Of a stretch of 64,000 nucleotides of DNA, positions 11,501-21,569 are shown piece by piece. The notes below the pieces were generated by a model. It ran no database searches. It worked only from the letters and a program-made list of their open reading frames with translations, and was not told the DNA's origin. The stretch is from Ilyonectria destructans. Its lineage: Eukaryota > Ascomycota > Sordariomycetes > Hypocreales > Nectriaceae. Position 1 is the stretch's first letter. Each line of letters begins with the position of its first letter. The stretch lies in NCBI GenBank assembly GCA_020740775.1, contig JAHEWK010000027.1, positions 124,001 to 188,000 of the forward strand. Reading direction: 5' to 3'. The position numbers and the translations under genes are program-made.

Positions 11501-12203
11501 TAATCACCGAGCTACTTCGCGGGGATTAGAACCAACCATAGTGAGTGATTCCATCTAGCGGAAAGCATGCATGATAGGTACTATGTGAGGTAGATCCAAA
11601 GAGCTAGTCTCAGGTATCCATGGCTCTCATCAAGTAAGAGTGTTGAATCAGTTTCTTTCTGCAGCAGCGGAATCACCACCGCTACACAAGACCATAAAAT
11701 TCTTCTCCTCAGCATTGGACTGGGTTGATCAAGTTCTAATTTGAGTACACTTGGTCTTTGAATACGTTCAAGCTGTTCTTGACGCAGGATATCATAGAGT
11801 TATAATTATATTTGCTAGTCAAATCTTGCTTGCCTCTTACTACACAACAGAGGTCAACTTCAACCAGGAAAATACATTCGAGGCCAGGGGTGTGTAGGAG
11901 ATATAGGCATGATTGGGGCACCATTTTTCATGTCTTCTTCACATTCTCGCAACCACCCAGTTAATCTTAGACTTACATATTCGTAAACTCTCTTTACATG
12001 CTAAGTCACTACATGTGGAGGCGGTGTTTGCCTATCAAGACCATATAACAAACCTGGCCATCAACCGCGGGATAAAGGAGTTTTAATCATCGGCTTTGGG
12101 GGTGTTTACTTGCCCTCAGCCAACATTGAGGACATGCGGAATGGTTTGAACGGACAAGATAGTTCTGACGTGATGAGTAGCTATGTGCAATGTCTCGTGC
12201 GTA
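8557..12203. other. Gene-poor stretch, possible old retroelement debris
   Basis: No supported gene. TGTTAGGGACTTAA (about 8669) and TGTCAGGGACTGAA (about 9041) are similar and could be old LTR ends, but I found no matching partner ends. A perfect hairpin lies at 11036-11058. TATA-like and AATAAA-like elements about 35-80 bp further on are reminiscent of an LTR, without coding sequence to support it. Confidence 0.4.
11036..11058. repeat. Perfect 10 bp hairpin in GC-rich palindromic DNA
   Basis: CCTCCGGACC, then TCG, then GGTCCGGAGG form a perfect inverted repeat with a 3 nt loop. Flanking sequence (about 10970-11070) holds further imperfect CCGGTCCGGACC-type palindromes. A role in secondary structure or as part of a repeat element is possible, but nothing decides it. 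Confidence 0.7.
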
Positions 12204-12230
12204 CAGTGGGGTTGCAAAAAAACCGACAAT
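12204..12230 (+). repeat. Left terminal inverted repeat of the Tc1/mariner element
   Basis: Begins CAGTGGGGTTGC and ends CCGACAAT, with a run of seven A in the middle. It pairs with 13564-13589. Confidence 0.9.
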
Positions 12231-12315
12231 TTACCGATTTTCCCCGCTCTTGCGATCACGATCACAGACATCCCACCAGACATCACCAACTTCACTCAAT
12301 TACAGCTCAATCATT

Positions 12316-13416
12316 ATGCCTCGCATCAGGGCCAAATCTCATCACAGTCCTCATAAGAGGACTGAGATTGTATATAAATATAATTCTGGCATCTCAGCCA
12401 ATCAGATCGCTGAGGAAGAAGATATATCTAAACATGCAATATTTGGCATCGTCCGGCGGTACAAATATCAAAATAGCGCAAAGAGAAACCCCGGCTCTGG
12501 GCGCCCGACTATTATATCAACCCGCGATAAAAATCATATCTTCAGAATCGTCGATCAAGACCCTTTCGTCACATATGCAGAAATCCTTGAGAAGACCGGT
12601 TTGCGCTGTCACAAGACGACTCTAATGCGATGGCTGCGCAAACAGGGCGTCCAGCACCACCTCTCTCTTCAACGGCCATTTCTGAGCCCAGCTGTGGCCC
12701 AAAAGCGCCTGGATTTCGCACAGCAATACATCAATAAAGATGAGAGCTTTTGGCATACTTGGATTTTCTCTGATGAGGTCTTAATTGCTCGTAGTGACGG
12801 CGAAAGATGGAAGTGGGTTTTCTGTAGATATGTAAGTCAGACCTCCGGCCTTATAATGACTTTCCTGACCGCCTTTAAGGGCGAAAGACTTAGGAAAAAG
12901 AACGTACAGTCCCGCCGGAAGCCGACGAGGCATTCCAAGATGTTCTTTAGTGCCTTTTGCCTTAAAAGAGCCACAGCTTTAGTCCCTTTAGATGGAGATC
13001 CTGAGGCCAAGCGCGGCGGCGTCTCAAGCCGCATTATCCTGGAATGCCTGAAGACTCATCTTCCGGAAATTATCGACGATGGAATGACATTTCAGCACGA
13101 TAACGGACCTACTTATAAAGCCCGTCTCGTGCAAGGGTGGTTGCGCAGCTATGCTAGAAGAGAGGGGGTTTTTCTGCCAACTTGGCCGCCCTACTCGCCC
13201 GATCTTAATCCTATTGAAAATCTATGGGCAATTCTAAAAGAGCGGATCTGCAAGCGATACCCTCATCTTGGAGACCTTCCAAAGGATACTGCCTCTTTGG
13301 ATCTTTTAATTGATGCTGCAATCGAGCTGTGGGCTGAGATTGAAGAGGAGGTGTTCGAAAACGTCATAAATTCGATGCCTGCGCGGATGCAGGCGGTTGT
13401 GGATGCAAATGGATAG
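12316..13416 (+). CDS. Tc1/mariner (IS630-type) DDE transposase, 366 aa
   Basis: The ATG at 12316 opens a 366-codon ORF inside matched terminal repeats. The N-terminal 110 residues carry helix-turn-helix-type DNA-binding sequence (HKRTEIVYKYNSGISANQIA) and a GSGRP linker typical of Tc1-like transposases. The catalytic domain shows WIFSDE (first Asp), FQHDNGP (second Asp) and PPYSPDLNPIENLW with the final Glu. I count 38 residues between the second Asp and this Glu, more than the 34 of classical Tc1. No stop or frameshift is visible. The enzyme would cut and paste the element at TA sites in the nucleus. The frame is open upstream through the terminal repeat, but 12316 is the first sensible ATG. 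Confidence 0.9.
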   Translation: MPRIRAKSHHSPHKRTEIVYKYNSGISANQIAEEEDISKHAIFGIVRRYKYQNSAKRNPGSGRPTIISTRDKNHIFRIVDQDPFVTYAEILEKTGLRCHKTTLMRWLRKQGVQHHLSLQRPFLSPAVAQKRLDFAQQYINKDESFWHTWIFSDEVLIARSDGERWKWVFCRYVSQTSGLIMTFLTAFKGERLRKKNVQSRRKPTRHSKMFFSAFCLKRATALVPLDGDPEAKRGGVSSRIILECLKTHLPEIIDDGMTFQHDNGPTYKARLVQGWLRSYARREGVFLPTWPPYSPDLNPIENLWAILKERICKRYPHLGDLPKDTASLDLLIDAAIELWAEIEEEVFENVINSMPARMQAVVDANG

Positions 13417-13563
13417 TACACAAAATATTGATATAAGTCCTAATATTCTCTAGCTTCTAGGCTTCAATTTGATCTAGTCTATGATTTTCTATGACTTTAA
13501 TTGACATTGTGGAAGCTGACTGAAGATTGTGGTGTCATTGCGGAAATTCGGGTGGATCCGGGT

Positions 13564-13589
13564 ATTGTCGGTTTTTTTGCAACCGACTG
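13564..13589 (-). repeat. Right terminal inverted repeat of the Tc1/mariner element
   Basis: Reverse complement begins CAGTCGGTTGC and ends CCGACAAT, matching the left end apart from one substitution and one missing G. Confidence 0.9.
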
Positions 13590-13591
13590 TA

Positions 13592-15289
13592 TATGCAGGA
13601 TAGACTTTGGCGTCTGGGTAGGGCTTTTTCCTTTGCTAAATGCACTTGTGTTGTTTAAACTTGAGTTATGGAAGGGTCTACATATGGAAGCAATCAGGCA
13701 ATAATTCGAGCTTGGTGGAATCTATTAGGATATTCCACTAAGAGCCAGAAGCAATACACTGGGAAACAGGTAGTGCAGGGCTAGTGATTGTATAGATATA
13801 TTGGAAGAATATTTGATATATGGAGCCCTCCCATGGAGGCTGATGGGCCTTGAAGTGACAGTCAAAGCTGTCTGTATGTAGCACTCTGGCCTCAATGTAT
13901 TGGACGAACATGCACCAATTGAGCCATCACATTTTGCCACGTCTGGTGGGCGTTCAAATTCACGGTCACGCGAACAACAGCCGTACATGTTCCCCGGCCC
14001 TTGTTACTGCTAAGAGAAAGAAGTATGGCATTGGTGCTAAGTTATCTATTCCACTGAGCACTAGTGCACCCTGTGTGCAAGGATTTTGGAGGTCGTCATG
14101 GATTTTGTAGCTCCACGAATTGCTTTAGCCTGAGCTCGACGCTGCTGTCTTTATTGTCGAGCTGGACAGGTCTTGTATTGGCAGCTTTGCAAACTTCAGG
14201 TCTTTCTTGGATCAAAATCACAATATCTATTACGCCGCTTTTATATTCTGTGGCCTGATATAGGTAAGGAGCGTAGCCTGCAGATGCCCCCCTGGTTGCG
14301 TAGACTCAGGTTGGGTCGAGATAAGTGAACCTGGATTCATTGTGAGGTCGCCATTACGGACCGACGGCGGGTAACATCTAGTCTTGACTATAACTTGTAG
14401 AACTACGTGAATGCCATTATCGAAGAGGCGGGAAAGGACCACATGAAGCCATCCTAATCTTTTGGACAGCAGTAATGCGCTCAACGCTTTAGGCTACGAC
14501 TTTGCTGTTTGCAGTAAAAAATAAAAGCAAAGCAGTTGAAAAAAAAACCCACTGTAGTAAGAGACTTCTCTGATCAACAAACACCCAACCTCGACAATTG
14601 GTCTATCGATGCATCATGTAGTCATACGCCTGAAGCCTACGCCACTCCGTACCTACATAGAAGTAGCGTTTAAGCCTCTTATATATATTATAAGTGGTGC
14701 TATAGGGAGAACTAGGCAATAACTTGTTCTGGTAATGGGTGACCCTATTAGAGCATCGGCCACATACCCTCGTGAACCATTTTGCAAAGCCGGGCAAGGT
14801 ACCACCTCCTCGTTGATGGGGTACCCCCTCGAACGAAGTCTTGCAGGATGGTTGTCAGTATGTGTGGGGTGACGGGAGTGTCAACGCAAGCTCCTTTGAC
14901 TGTCATAAACCTCCAGTGCGGTCACTATCAGGATGTCCAGCCAGTTAAAGAAGAATATCTGAGAGGTACTCAAGCGGCCACACAAATTAGATGGCAGCAG
15001 AAGTCTAATCCATCCTAGGCGATGCGAAGATCTACATTGAATAGTGCAAAACCACCCCGTTGCTGCTATTGCCACAGATTCCTCTACGTCAATCAGCATC
15101 TGCTAGGATTCTATGGGGCCAGGTACGGAGGTGGAGGCTTACGACAGTCAAAGGGATTATGGGGCAGATTGTGTGTCTGGTTGCAAACGCTAATGTCTCC
15201 CAGGGACAGGGGAGCCCTGTCGAGTTGAACAGACTCCGCTGGGGTGCATCCATGGCTGGAAATGCCGCACTGTGGTCCGTGGTCCAGCA
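13592..15289. other. Gene-poor stretch
   Basis: ORFs are short and without starts, family signals or consistent splice sites. I see nothing I can name. Confidence 0.4.
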
Positions 15290-15760
15290 TGTTGCGCTAT
15301 TCTGCTTTTGGCTTTTCAGGAATAGAAAAATACAGGCTTTGATTGGAATAGCAGTGTCATAGCGTAGCATAGTCCCACCCCATATTTTTTGGAACGTTTT
15401 GCGCTATTCCGTTTTTGATTTTTCAGGAATAGGATTCTACAGGGTTTGATTGGAGTGGCGGTATCGTGGCTCGTGGCAAGTCACAGGGGTAGTATATCCC
15501 CACCCAAAGTACTCCGTAGATTGGTTCCGAAAGCGTCCGATATTCTATGGGTCCAACAGGGCAGGCAGCACGATGCGCTATTCTACTTTTGATTTTTCAG
15601 GAATTGGAAATACAGGCTTTGATTGGAATGGCGGTGTCATAGCTGTCAGAGGCATGGCGTGGCCCCACCCAAAATGGCGTTTTTGGAGCATGTCGCACTA
15701 TTCTGCTTTTGACATTTCAGGAATAGGAAATATACGGGCTTTGATTGGAATCATGGAAAT
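15290..15760. repeat. Four-copy tandem repeat, 107-174 bp spacing
   Basis: Four copies of a core of about 65 bp begin at 15294, 15401, 15575 and 15694. Each reads like GCGCTATTCTGCTTTTGA, then TTTTTCAGGAATWGGAAA, then GGCTTTGATTGGAAT. Copies are joined by variable linkers that share a CCCCACCCAAAA-type block. The second interval is longer by an insertion. No coding frame is shared across copies. Confidence 0.85.
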
Positions 15761-16600
15761 GTCGTGCACACCCGTCCTCGTTGAGTACTCCTGTTTCTTC
15801 GGGCCGGTGGCTTATTACTGTGGTGTGAGCAGCGCCCCAACCCTAGGTCTCGATCACTAAAGGCCATCATTGACCACTTCAATTGGTGCGTTGCTCTGCT
15901 AGATCCCGGATATGGGGCCTCGGGTCGCACTTTGTGCAAGCATCGGCAATGCTCTGTACGGCGCCTCGAAGATTCCGATCGGCGACGGAGACTCGGCTAT
16001 GATGTGGTTGAGGGTAGCTAAGTGATTGACATTTAGGAGGGGACGCATCGGAGAGTGCGCGCAGGTTTGGTCACACCTATTCACATTGCGAGCCGACGCG
16101 GTCTGTGCTCAGCTAGAGACCATGTTATGAAGCGTTCGCTATTGCGCCTAGCCTCTGCACGAGCCTGAGGCATGATGTAAGAGGAGCACGTACCAGTTAC
16201 TAGAGCCGTTGCCGCAAACGAGCAAGTTGCTAGTGTATCAATTGGCTCGCACAGCTTCTGTCGCATTCACATTGAAAATCCTAGGCAAGGGGGTGTGAGC
16301 GCTCATAACTGCAGACCATGGGCCGGATAGGAGTCTAAGTCGTTTGCCATATAAAATCAGATCCAAGCCTCAATGCAACGTTGATGCAAGGCCCGGGGAG
16401 ACCGCAGGCACCGATGAGATGCTTGTTAGATGCACTCCTCTGTGGCTTGCACGCCGTCATGCTAGGCATGACCCCCGGGTTACGATGCGGCCCTTGTCAA
16501 TCAGGCTTCAGCCCTTCGAGAGACATGAAGGGCTAGGGATGGTAAATCGAGACTGAGAGTTACTGCACTGCTGGCTCACCACGCCTCTTCACTGGTGGGT
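15761..16600. other. Gene-poor stretch
   Basis: No supported gene. Short overlapping ORFs on both strands only. Confidence 0.4.
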
Positions 16601-16985
16601 TCCGTTCCCTACACTCATCAGTCTCGTTCCCTACACTCATCAGTCCCGTCACCCACACTCGTCGGTCTCGTTCCCTACACTCATCGGTTTCGTCACCCAC
16701 ATCATCAGTCCCACTCATCGGTCTCGTTCCCTACACTCATCGGTTTCGTCACCCACATCATCAGTCCCACTCATCGGTCTCGTCTCCCATACTCGTCGGT
16801 CTCGTTCCCTCCACTCGTCGGTTTCGTCACCCACTTATCAGTCCCACTCGTTGGTTTCATTCCCTACACTCGTCGGTCTCATCTCCTACACTCGTCAGTC
16901 TCGTCAACCACACTTATCAGTCCCGCCACCCGCATTCGTCGGTCTTATTCCCTACACTCATCGGCCTCATCACTTAAGCTTGTCC
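16601..16985. repeat. Minisatellite with 18-20 bp units and a higher-order duplication
   Basis: About 20 units of the type ACTCRTCGGTCTCGTTCCCT occur in tandem. Inside, a block of about 55 bp containing TTTCGTCACCCACATCATCA is repeated essentially exactly, showing recent higher-order amplification. The repeat creates a Ser/Tyr/His-rich open frame, which I regard as an artefact of the repetition. It stops about 110 bp before the start codon of the cupin-like gene. Confidence 0.9.
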
Positions 16986-17097
16986 GTCACGGGGACTCGC
17001 CGTCTAGCCTATTGGTTCCCTCACTCAGTGTCAGGAATCGGGCCAATCAAACTTGCTGGTCTCGCTGGCTAGCTCGCTGGTTTTACCGAGAGTGGCT

Positions 17098-18335
17098 ATG
17101 AGTGCCGTCCAAATAACACCGGGTAAACAATATAAGTGTTTTGCATGCAACTCTGTAAGGAGTATAGCAAATAAATTGCGTCATGAAACATCCAAAAATC
17201 ACCAAGAGAATGTCAAAAAGTGGGAGCTTGACAATCGGCCGGGCCTACCTGCGACAATACAACACGAACTGGTAACCGAGTTCTTATGCACTTCTGACGG
17301 GCCTTTGATACCATTTGCGAAAGCATTTAAAAGTAGCATCGACAGAGCTGGCGGTTTGGCAGACTTGGATTCTCTTCAGGAATCACAGGATTGGGCTGGA
17401 TCTGGTTTCCAGCCTCCTGTCCTTTTTCCTGGCGGGGAGTGTTGGATTAAAGAGCCTGATGACATTAGTTTGCTCAACGACATCATGCACACCTTTGATA
17501 AAGCCAAGGACAAGGTTTACCGTGTTGGGGCACCTCACGATCCGGATGAAGAAGCGAACCTTGCCGAAGTCGTCAAGCAACTCTGGGCGCCAAATGTCTC
17601 TTGTCCAAAGTATGCCGTCAACATGGGCTCCGATAATGCGATTCACAAACCAGAAAGGTTCATTCACCATAGAATTGATCCTAACATAGAGCTTATCATG
17701 ACTACCAATGCCACACCCCAGTATACCAGAGTCGACCTGCATGCTGGCAAGTTTCCATCCCCCATAAAGTTGAATAATTGCTGATAATTCCCATAGATCG
17801 TGGGTATCATGTTTTAAGCGTCGCTCGAATGGGTTGTGTTAAACTCTGGGGCCTTTATCCTCCCACCGAGAACAACCTCCAGCTCTATGAGGAGCACCGT
17901 ACCTCTGACTCTATTTTTATTGAAACGCACGACAAACTTGAGAACGGTCAATTTTGCATCCAGGAAGAGGGAGACGCGATTTATGCTCCACCTGGTTGTC
18001 TACACGTCACCCAAACCCTGAGAGGAGGTTTACTCCCAGGGACTCAGTATCTAACCCCCGAATGTCTTTCCATAACATCTACCCTTCTGGAGATAGACCA
18101 GGAGACGTGTGAGCTCAGCGACGGAGACTTTCAGCCCCTACTCGAAACCATCCACTTAAATCTTCGATCCAACAACGCTTTACATCAGTGTGAAGCAATG
18201 AAGCTCTTTGGTACATGGTCTCGAAAGGAAAAAAAACTTGGTCACTCAAAGTTGAAAATCTACGTCGATGTGAAAGATAAGCTAAGGGACATGGGGAAGT
18301 GTGCTACCTGTGGGAAAACATCGGCTAGACATTAA
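17098..18335 (+). CDS. Zinc-finger plus cupin/JmjC-like domain protein, about 389 aa
   Basis: Two exons, 17098-17750 and 17819-18335, join in frame across a 68 bp intron (GTTTCC...GCTGATAAT...TTTTAAG), giving about 389 residues. The N-terminus has Cys14, Cys17, His29 and His35 (YKCFAC...LRHETSKNH), spaced like a U1/C2H2-type finger. The second exon contains GCVKLWGLYP and, about 50 residues on, a GDAIYAPPGCLHVTQTLRGG block. This is the arrangement of the end of a JmjC/cupin barrel, where the His is the last metal ligand. The upstream HxD ligand pair is not clear (TRVDLH around the splice junction). I therefore call it JmjC-like and do not claim demethylase or hydroxylase activity. A CxxC pair closes the C-terminus. 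A minisatellite abuts the promoter. Confidence 0.6.
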
Positions 18336-20177
18336 GGACTCCAAATGCCCGCTTCCGGGATAGTCCTTCGATACAGCGGGTCCTGGGACGACTGGTGCTA
18401 GAGAGTTGACCAAGTTGGATGGGAATTTCCTCCGTGTCGTCGCTATCTCAACATATTGATGCTATTTCGCCAATATCTTCGAAGGCGGCATATGTTTATC
18501 TTGGGCCTTGTATCTGTGCGCGCCATCTAGACACCAGCTGTGGGCGATGAGCTTCTCTCCGATGTAATGTTTATTTTGCTTTGAGAGTCACCTCAAGATC
18601 TAACCTCCTCTGGTGCCACCAGCTGTGATACGCCTTTGCATGGGACTCGGTTGCCAAGCTCATACGAGTTGGATTAATTATTACTAATCTAGAAACTGGA
18701 TTGCATTCACGCCATCCTTGGAGACGGCGAAGCTAATCCCCGCAAGATGTTACGGCAGTGGATCATCTCTCGATGCTCAAACCTGACTTTGCCCTCCGCC
18801 CGCGTCCGTGTACCAATCCCGTCCAGTGGGACCATTCAGATGCATGGTCTCGCACAATAGCCTAATGCATACTGCTTTGCTGCATCACCTCATCCCGTGA
18901 TTTCCTCTCATGCGAGCGAGCTTCTGACAGGGCTAGGCTTCCGAGGCTGCACGATACGAGCTACTTATTTCCTGACAGGGGACAGCCAACACTGGCGAAA
19001 GATTAATCATGGACCCTGACCGTCCGGGGACAGAAGAGAATCTCCGACCAGGGCACCCCTTCGCCACAGGGGTCATATGATTGGCTGGTATTGGACCCCC
19101 CAAGCGTGACGAGTTTAGTGGTGTTAGCGCAAGCATCATCCCACTCGTTCGCGAGTGATTACCGGAGACGGCACGCTCTGACCGGGAATCCGCGTCATAA
19201 AGGCAGTCTCCCTCGATGTCTGTGGCTGTCAAGATCCGTATTCAATCCATCCCTGTTCTTTGACCACATTATTCTACCATCATGTGCAACTATATTTACG
19301 TGTGTCCTCTGGCGATATTTGCCGTCTCAGGCTGACCACAATACAGAAAGAGCTCTCCTGCCAACACCACTACCATCTTGTAGAGTCATGGTGCACCAAA
19401 TACATTGAGACGGAGCGGCGATGTCCGCCAACCATCGTGAGTAAACAATACTGGTACGTTATCTTATATCTATTGTTAATTATTCATGCTGACGATGTTT
19501 TAGGGGCGATGACATCTGTGGTATGACGATTATACTGCATGCCGAGACGAAAATGCTAATATTTTTTTAGCCGCCTGCCGCGAGCGACAACGGCCAAGCA
19601 CCCACCCGTGGGCAAAACTGATCCGGAGGCCGGAGAGCAGAATGAGCTACACGCCGCAACTTTCGGCACAGTGAAGCAGCAACTTGGATTGGATTGGATT
19701 AGAAAGCTAGCTATGTTCGCAAGAATCAAATTGTTTTTCCGATTGCTTCATTTGTTAACTGGTAAATGTGATCTAATTTTGCTACCTCGAGCGCATAATC
19801 TTCCAAGGGGAGATCTCGACAAAAAAGAAAAAAGAGGAAAGGACCTGTCTGTAGATGCATGAATGGGGGAATAAGCCAACAGAGACACAATAACCGCCCG
19901 GGACTCTCCTGGTTCCGTGATGCCAATAACAATGCGAAAAAGAAGGAATAATAATAAATAGGAAGGTTGTGAATGATTGTGATTGGGACATCCAACTTTC
20001 GTTGCGACCAACCCCTAGATCCGCAACTGGGTGCCATTTTCGGGTCTATGAATTCGGTACTGGAGCTTTATCTGCATAGCAGTGTCGACACTCCCGTCGG
20101 ACTCACTGATAAGTAGGGTCGACTTATGTGGGCATATGTATGTCGAGAAGGCGTGAACGCTTGTCGGAACTCCCCTC
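18336..20177. other. Gene-poor stretch
   Basis: No supported gene. ORFs around 18930-20040 overlap on several frames and lack recognisable content. Confidence 0.4.
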
Positions 20178-20296
20178 GCGGCGTATACTGATGAGTCGGC
20201 GCGTTCGACCCTTGCCCTGGTCGTTCATCTCCTTGGCAAGCTCAGGCTCCTCGTGTTGCACACGCTCCATCTCCTTGGTTGACACTGCCAGGGCCA
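20178..20296 (-). pseudogene. Partial copy of the 3' coding region of the 20349-21569 gene
   Basis: This block repeats 20580-20698, inside the neighbouring gene, with about 85-90% identity by eye. It shares CTCCTTGGCAAGCTCAGGCT, then CACACGCTCCATCTCCTTGG, and ends GTTGMCACTKCCAGG. It encodes a version of the coiled segment KEMERVQ..EPELAKE. It lies just past the stop codon of the parent gene in the same orientation, so it is a partial tandem duplication left as a relic. Confidence 0.8.
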
Positions 20297-20348
20297 TTGA
20301 TTAGAACGTCGTCGTGACCAACTCCCAGACATGCGGCTCATGGCCATT

Positions 20349-21569
20349 CTAGGGCCCGCGAATCCGCATGGCTCGAATTGATCGGTACTCGAGCTTGGGC
20401 AACTCCACATCAACGTCGGTGCCTTCGTCGGCCTCGATGATGTTTGGGTCAACCTCGAGAGGTGCGTCTGGGTCCACAACATGCGGGAGCCGGTCCTCGG
20501 GCTCGGCAGCCTCGAGCTTTTCGGGATCTTGGTTGGCTGGCGTCATCGCTGCGCCGTCCTTGAGGCCGGGAGACATCTCGCGGCGCATGCTGATGGGTCG
20601 GCGCGTTCGGACCTTGCCTAGCTCGCCCGTCTCCTTGGCAAGCTCAGGCTCCTCGCGTTGCACACGCTCCATCTCCTTGGTTGCCACTTCCAGGACCTCG
20701 GCGAGCTGCTTCTGCACCTTTGTGATATCATCGTTACAATCGCCGTCGCGCAAGAACTGGTGGGCGCCGTGCTCGCACATGCTTTGCACAATTTCTAGGC
20801 TCTTGTCTAGTCGATCGTACACGTCCGGAGGTTGATCTTTCCCACCAGGACCGAAGCCGGGTCGAGATATTGATGACATTGGGTTGAACCGTCGTGTGCT
20901 CATATACCTCAGCGGAGGAAGAGCCTCGAGGCCATTCTCATCACTATCATTCTTGCCCTCCTCAGACATGTCCACCTCGGCTAGGCGCTTGATCTGGGCA
21001 ATCTTTGCAGCCATCTTGGCCTTTCGCAAAAGATTTCGGCTAGATGACACGAATCTCACGAGATCGTCAAAGAAGCCCTGCACGTAGCTGTCGTAATATA
21101 CAATGATCATGCTCCGTGTTCGATATGCTGGAGGAGCGCCCTCGGCAGACACTACTGACGATGACCGTTGTCTCCTCTTGACTTGTAGCCGTACTCGCGT
21201 GCGCGCTGCTTTGATAGCCTCCTGCGACTGCTTCACGGCGGATGGGCTGGGTGGGGAGACTGTGGATTCCTCCTTCTTGACCTCGACAAGAGGTGTCGAG
21301 GGCTCGATCGCCGCGAGGGGAGCATCTTCGGGGATGGTATCGTCGGGCGTAAGCTCTGGGGCGGAAGTCATAGGCACGTCGTCCTTCGGCCTGAGAGACT
21401 CGGTCGAGCCCTTGTTGCGTATGGACTTTGTTTCGGGGTTCTTTCCCTCGGATGCAGCAACAGCGGCCAGCTCAGCTTGGCGTTGATCGATCTGGCCGCC
21501 GAGGTCGTCCAGCTGCTTCAGCCAGCCTGGGACATTGTTGCAGAGGTTTTTGAGCGCATCCATAGCCAT
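20349..21569 (-). CDS. Unknown fungal protein, 406 aa, charged and partly coiled
   Basis: A single open frame runs from ATG at 21569 (MAMDALKNL) to TAG at 20349-20351. The frame is also open upstream to 21716, but the ATG at 21569 starts the conserved-looking part. The N-terminal segment PGWLKQLDDLGGQIDQRQAEL is helical. A disordered Pro/Ser/Glu-rich stretch follows, then a basic RVRLQVKRRQR patch. Next comes a helical region around FFDDLVRFVSSSRNLLRKAK, a probable coiled coil near the C-terminus (VQKQLAEVLEVATKEMERVQ) and an acidic tail. There is no signal peptide or transmembrane segment. I do not recognise the family. It has no frameshifts, unlike many neighbours, and part of it is duplicated downstream. 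Confidence 0.7.
   Translation of the reverse strand: MAMDALKNLCNNVPGWLKQLDDLGGQIDQRQAELAAVAASEGKNPETKSIRNKGSTESLRPKDDVPMTSAPELTPDDTIPEDAPLAAIEPSTPLVEVKKEESTVSPPSPSAVKQSQEAIKAARTRVRLQVKRRQRSSSVVSAEGAPPAYRTRSMIIVYYDSYVQGFFDDLVRFVSSSRNLLRKAKMAAKIAQIKRLAEVDMSEEGKNDSDENGLEALPPLRYMSTRRFNPMSSISRPGFGPGGKDQPPDVYDRLDKSLEIVQSMCEHGAHQFLRDGDCNDDITKVQKQLAEVLEVATKEMERVQREEPELAKETGELGKVRTRRPISMRREMSPGLKDGAAMTPANQDPEKLEAAEPEDRLPHVVDPDAPLEVDPNIIEADEGTDVDVELPKLEYRSIRAMRIRGP

Larger units (their letters stand above)
12204..13589 (+). mobile_element. Tc1/mariner-type DNA transposon, 1386 bp, apparently complete
   Basis: The element starts CAGTGGGGTTGC and ends in its near-perfect inverted complement. It is flanked on both sides by TA (12202-12203 and 13590-13591), the target duplication typical of the Tc1/mariner superfamily. 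It contains one intronless transposase ORF that fills most of its length. Left and right termini differ by one substitution and one base of length over about 27 bp. With an intact ORF and ends it may be recent. Whether it can still move cannot be judged from sequence alone. Confidence 0.9.

Noticed and set aside
16595..17101. 168-codon ORF rich in Ser, His and Tyr
   Set aside because: It is produced by the minisatellite, whose unit lacks stops in this frame. There is no start signal or domain.
20368..21486. Plus-strand ORFs of 155 and 127 codons
   Set aside because: Shadows of the 406-codon minus-strand gene.
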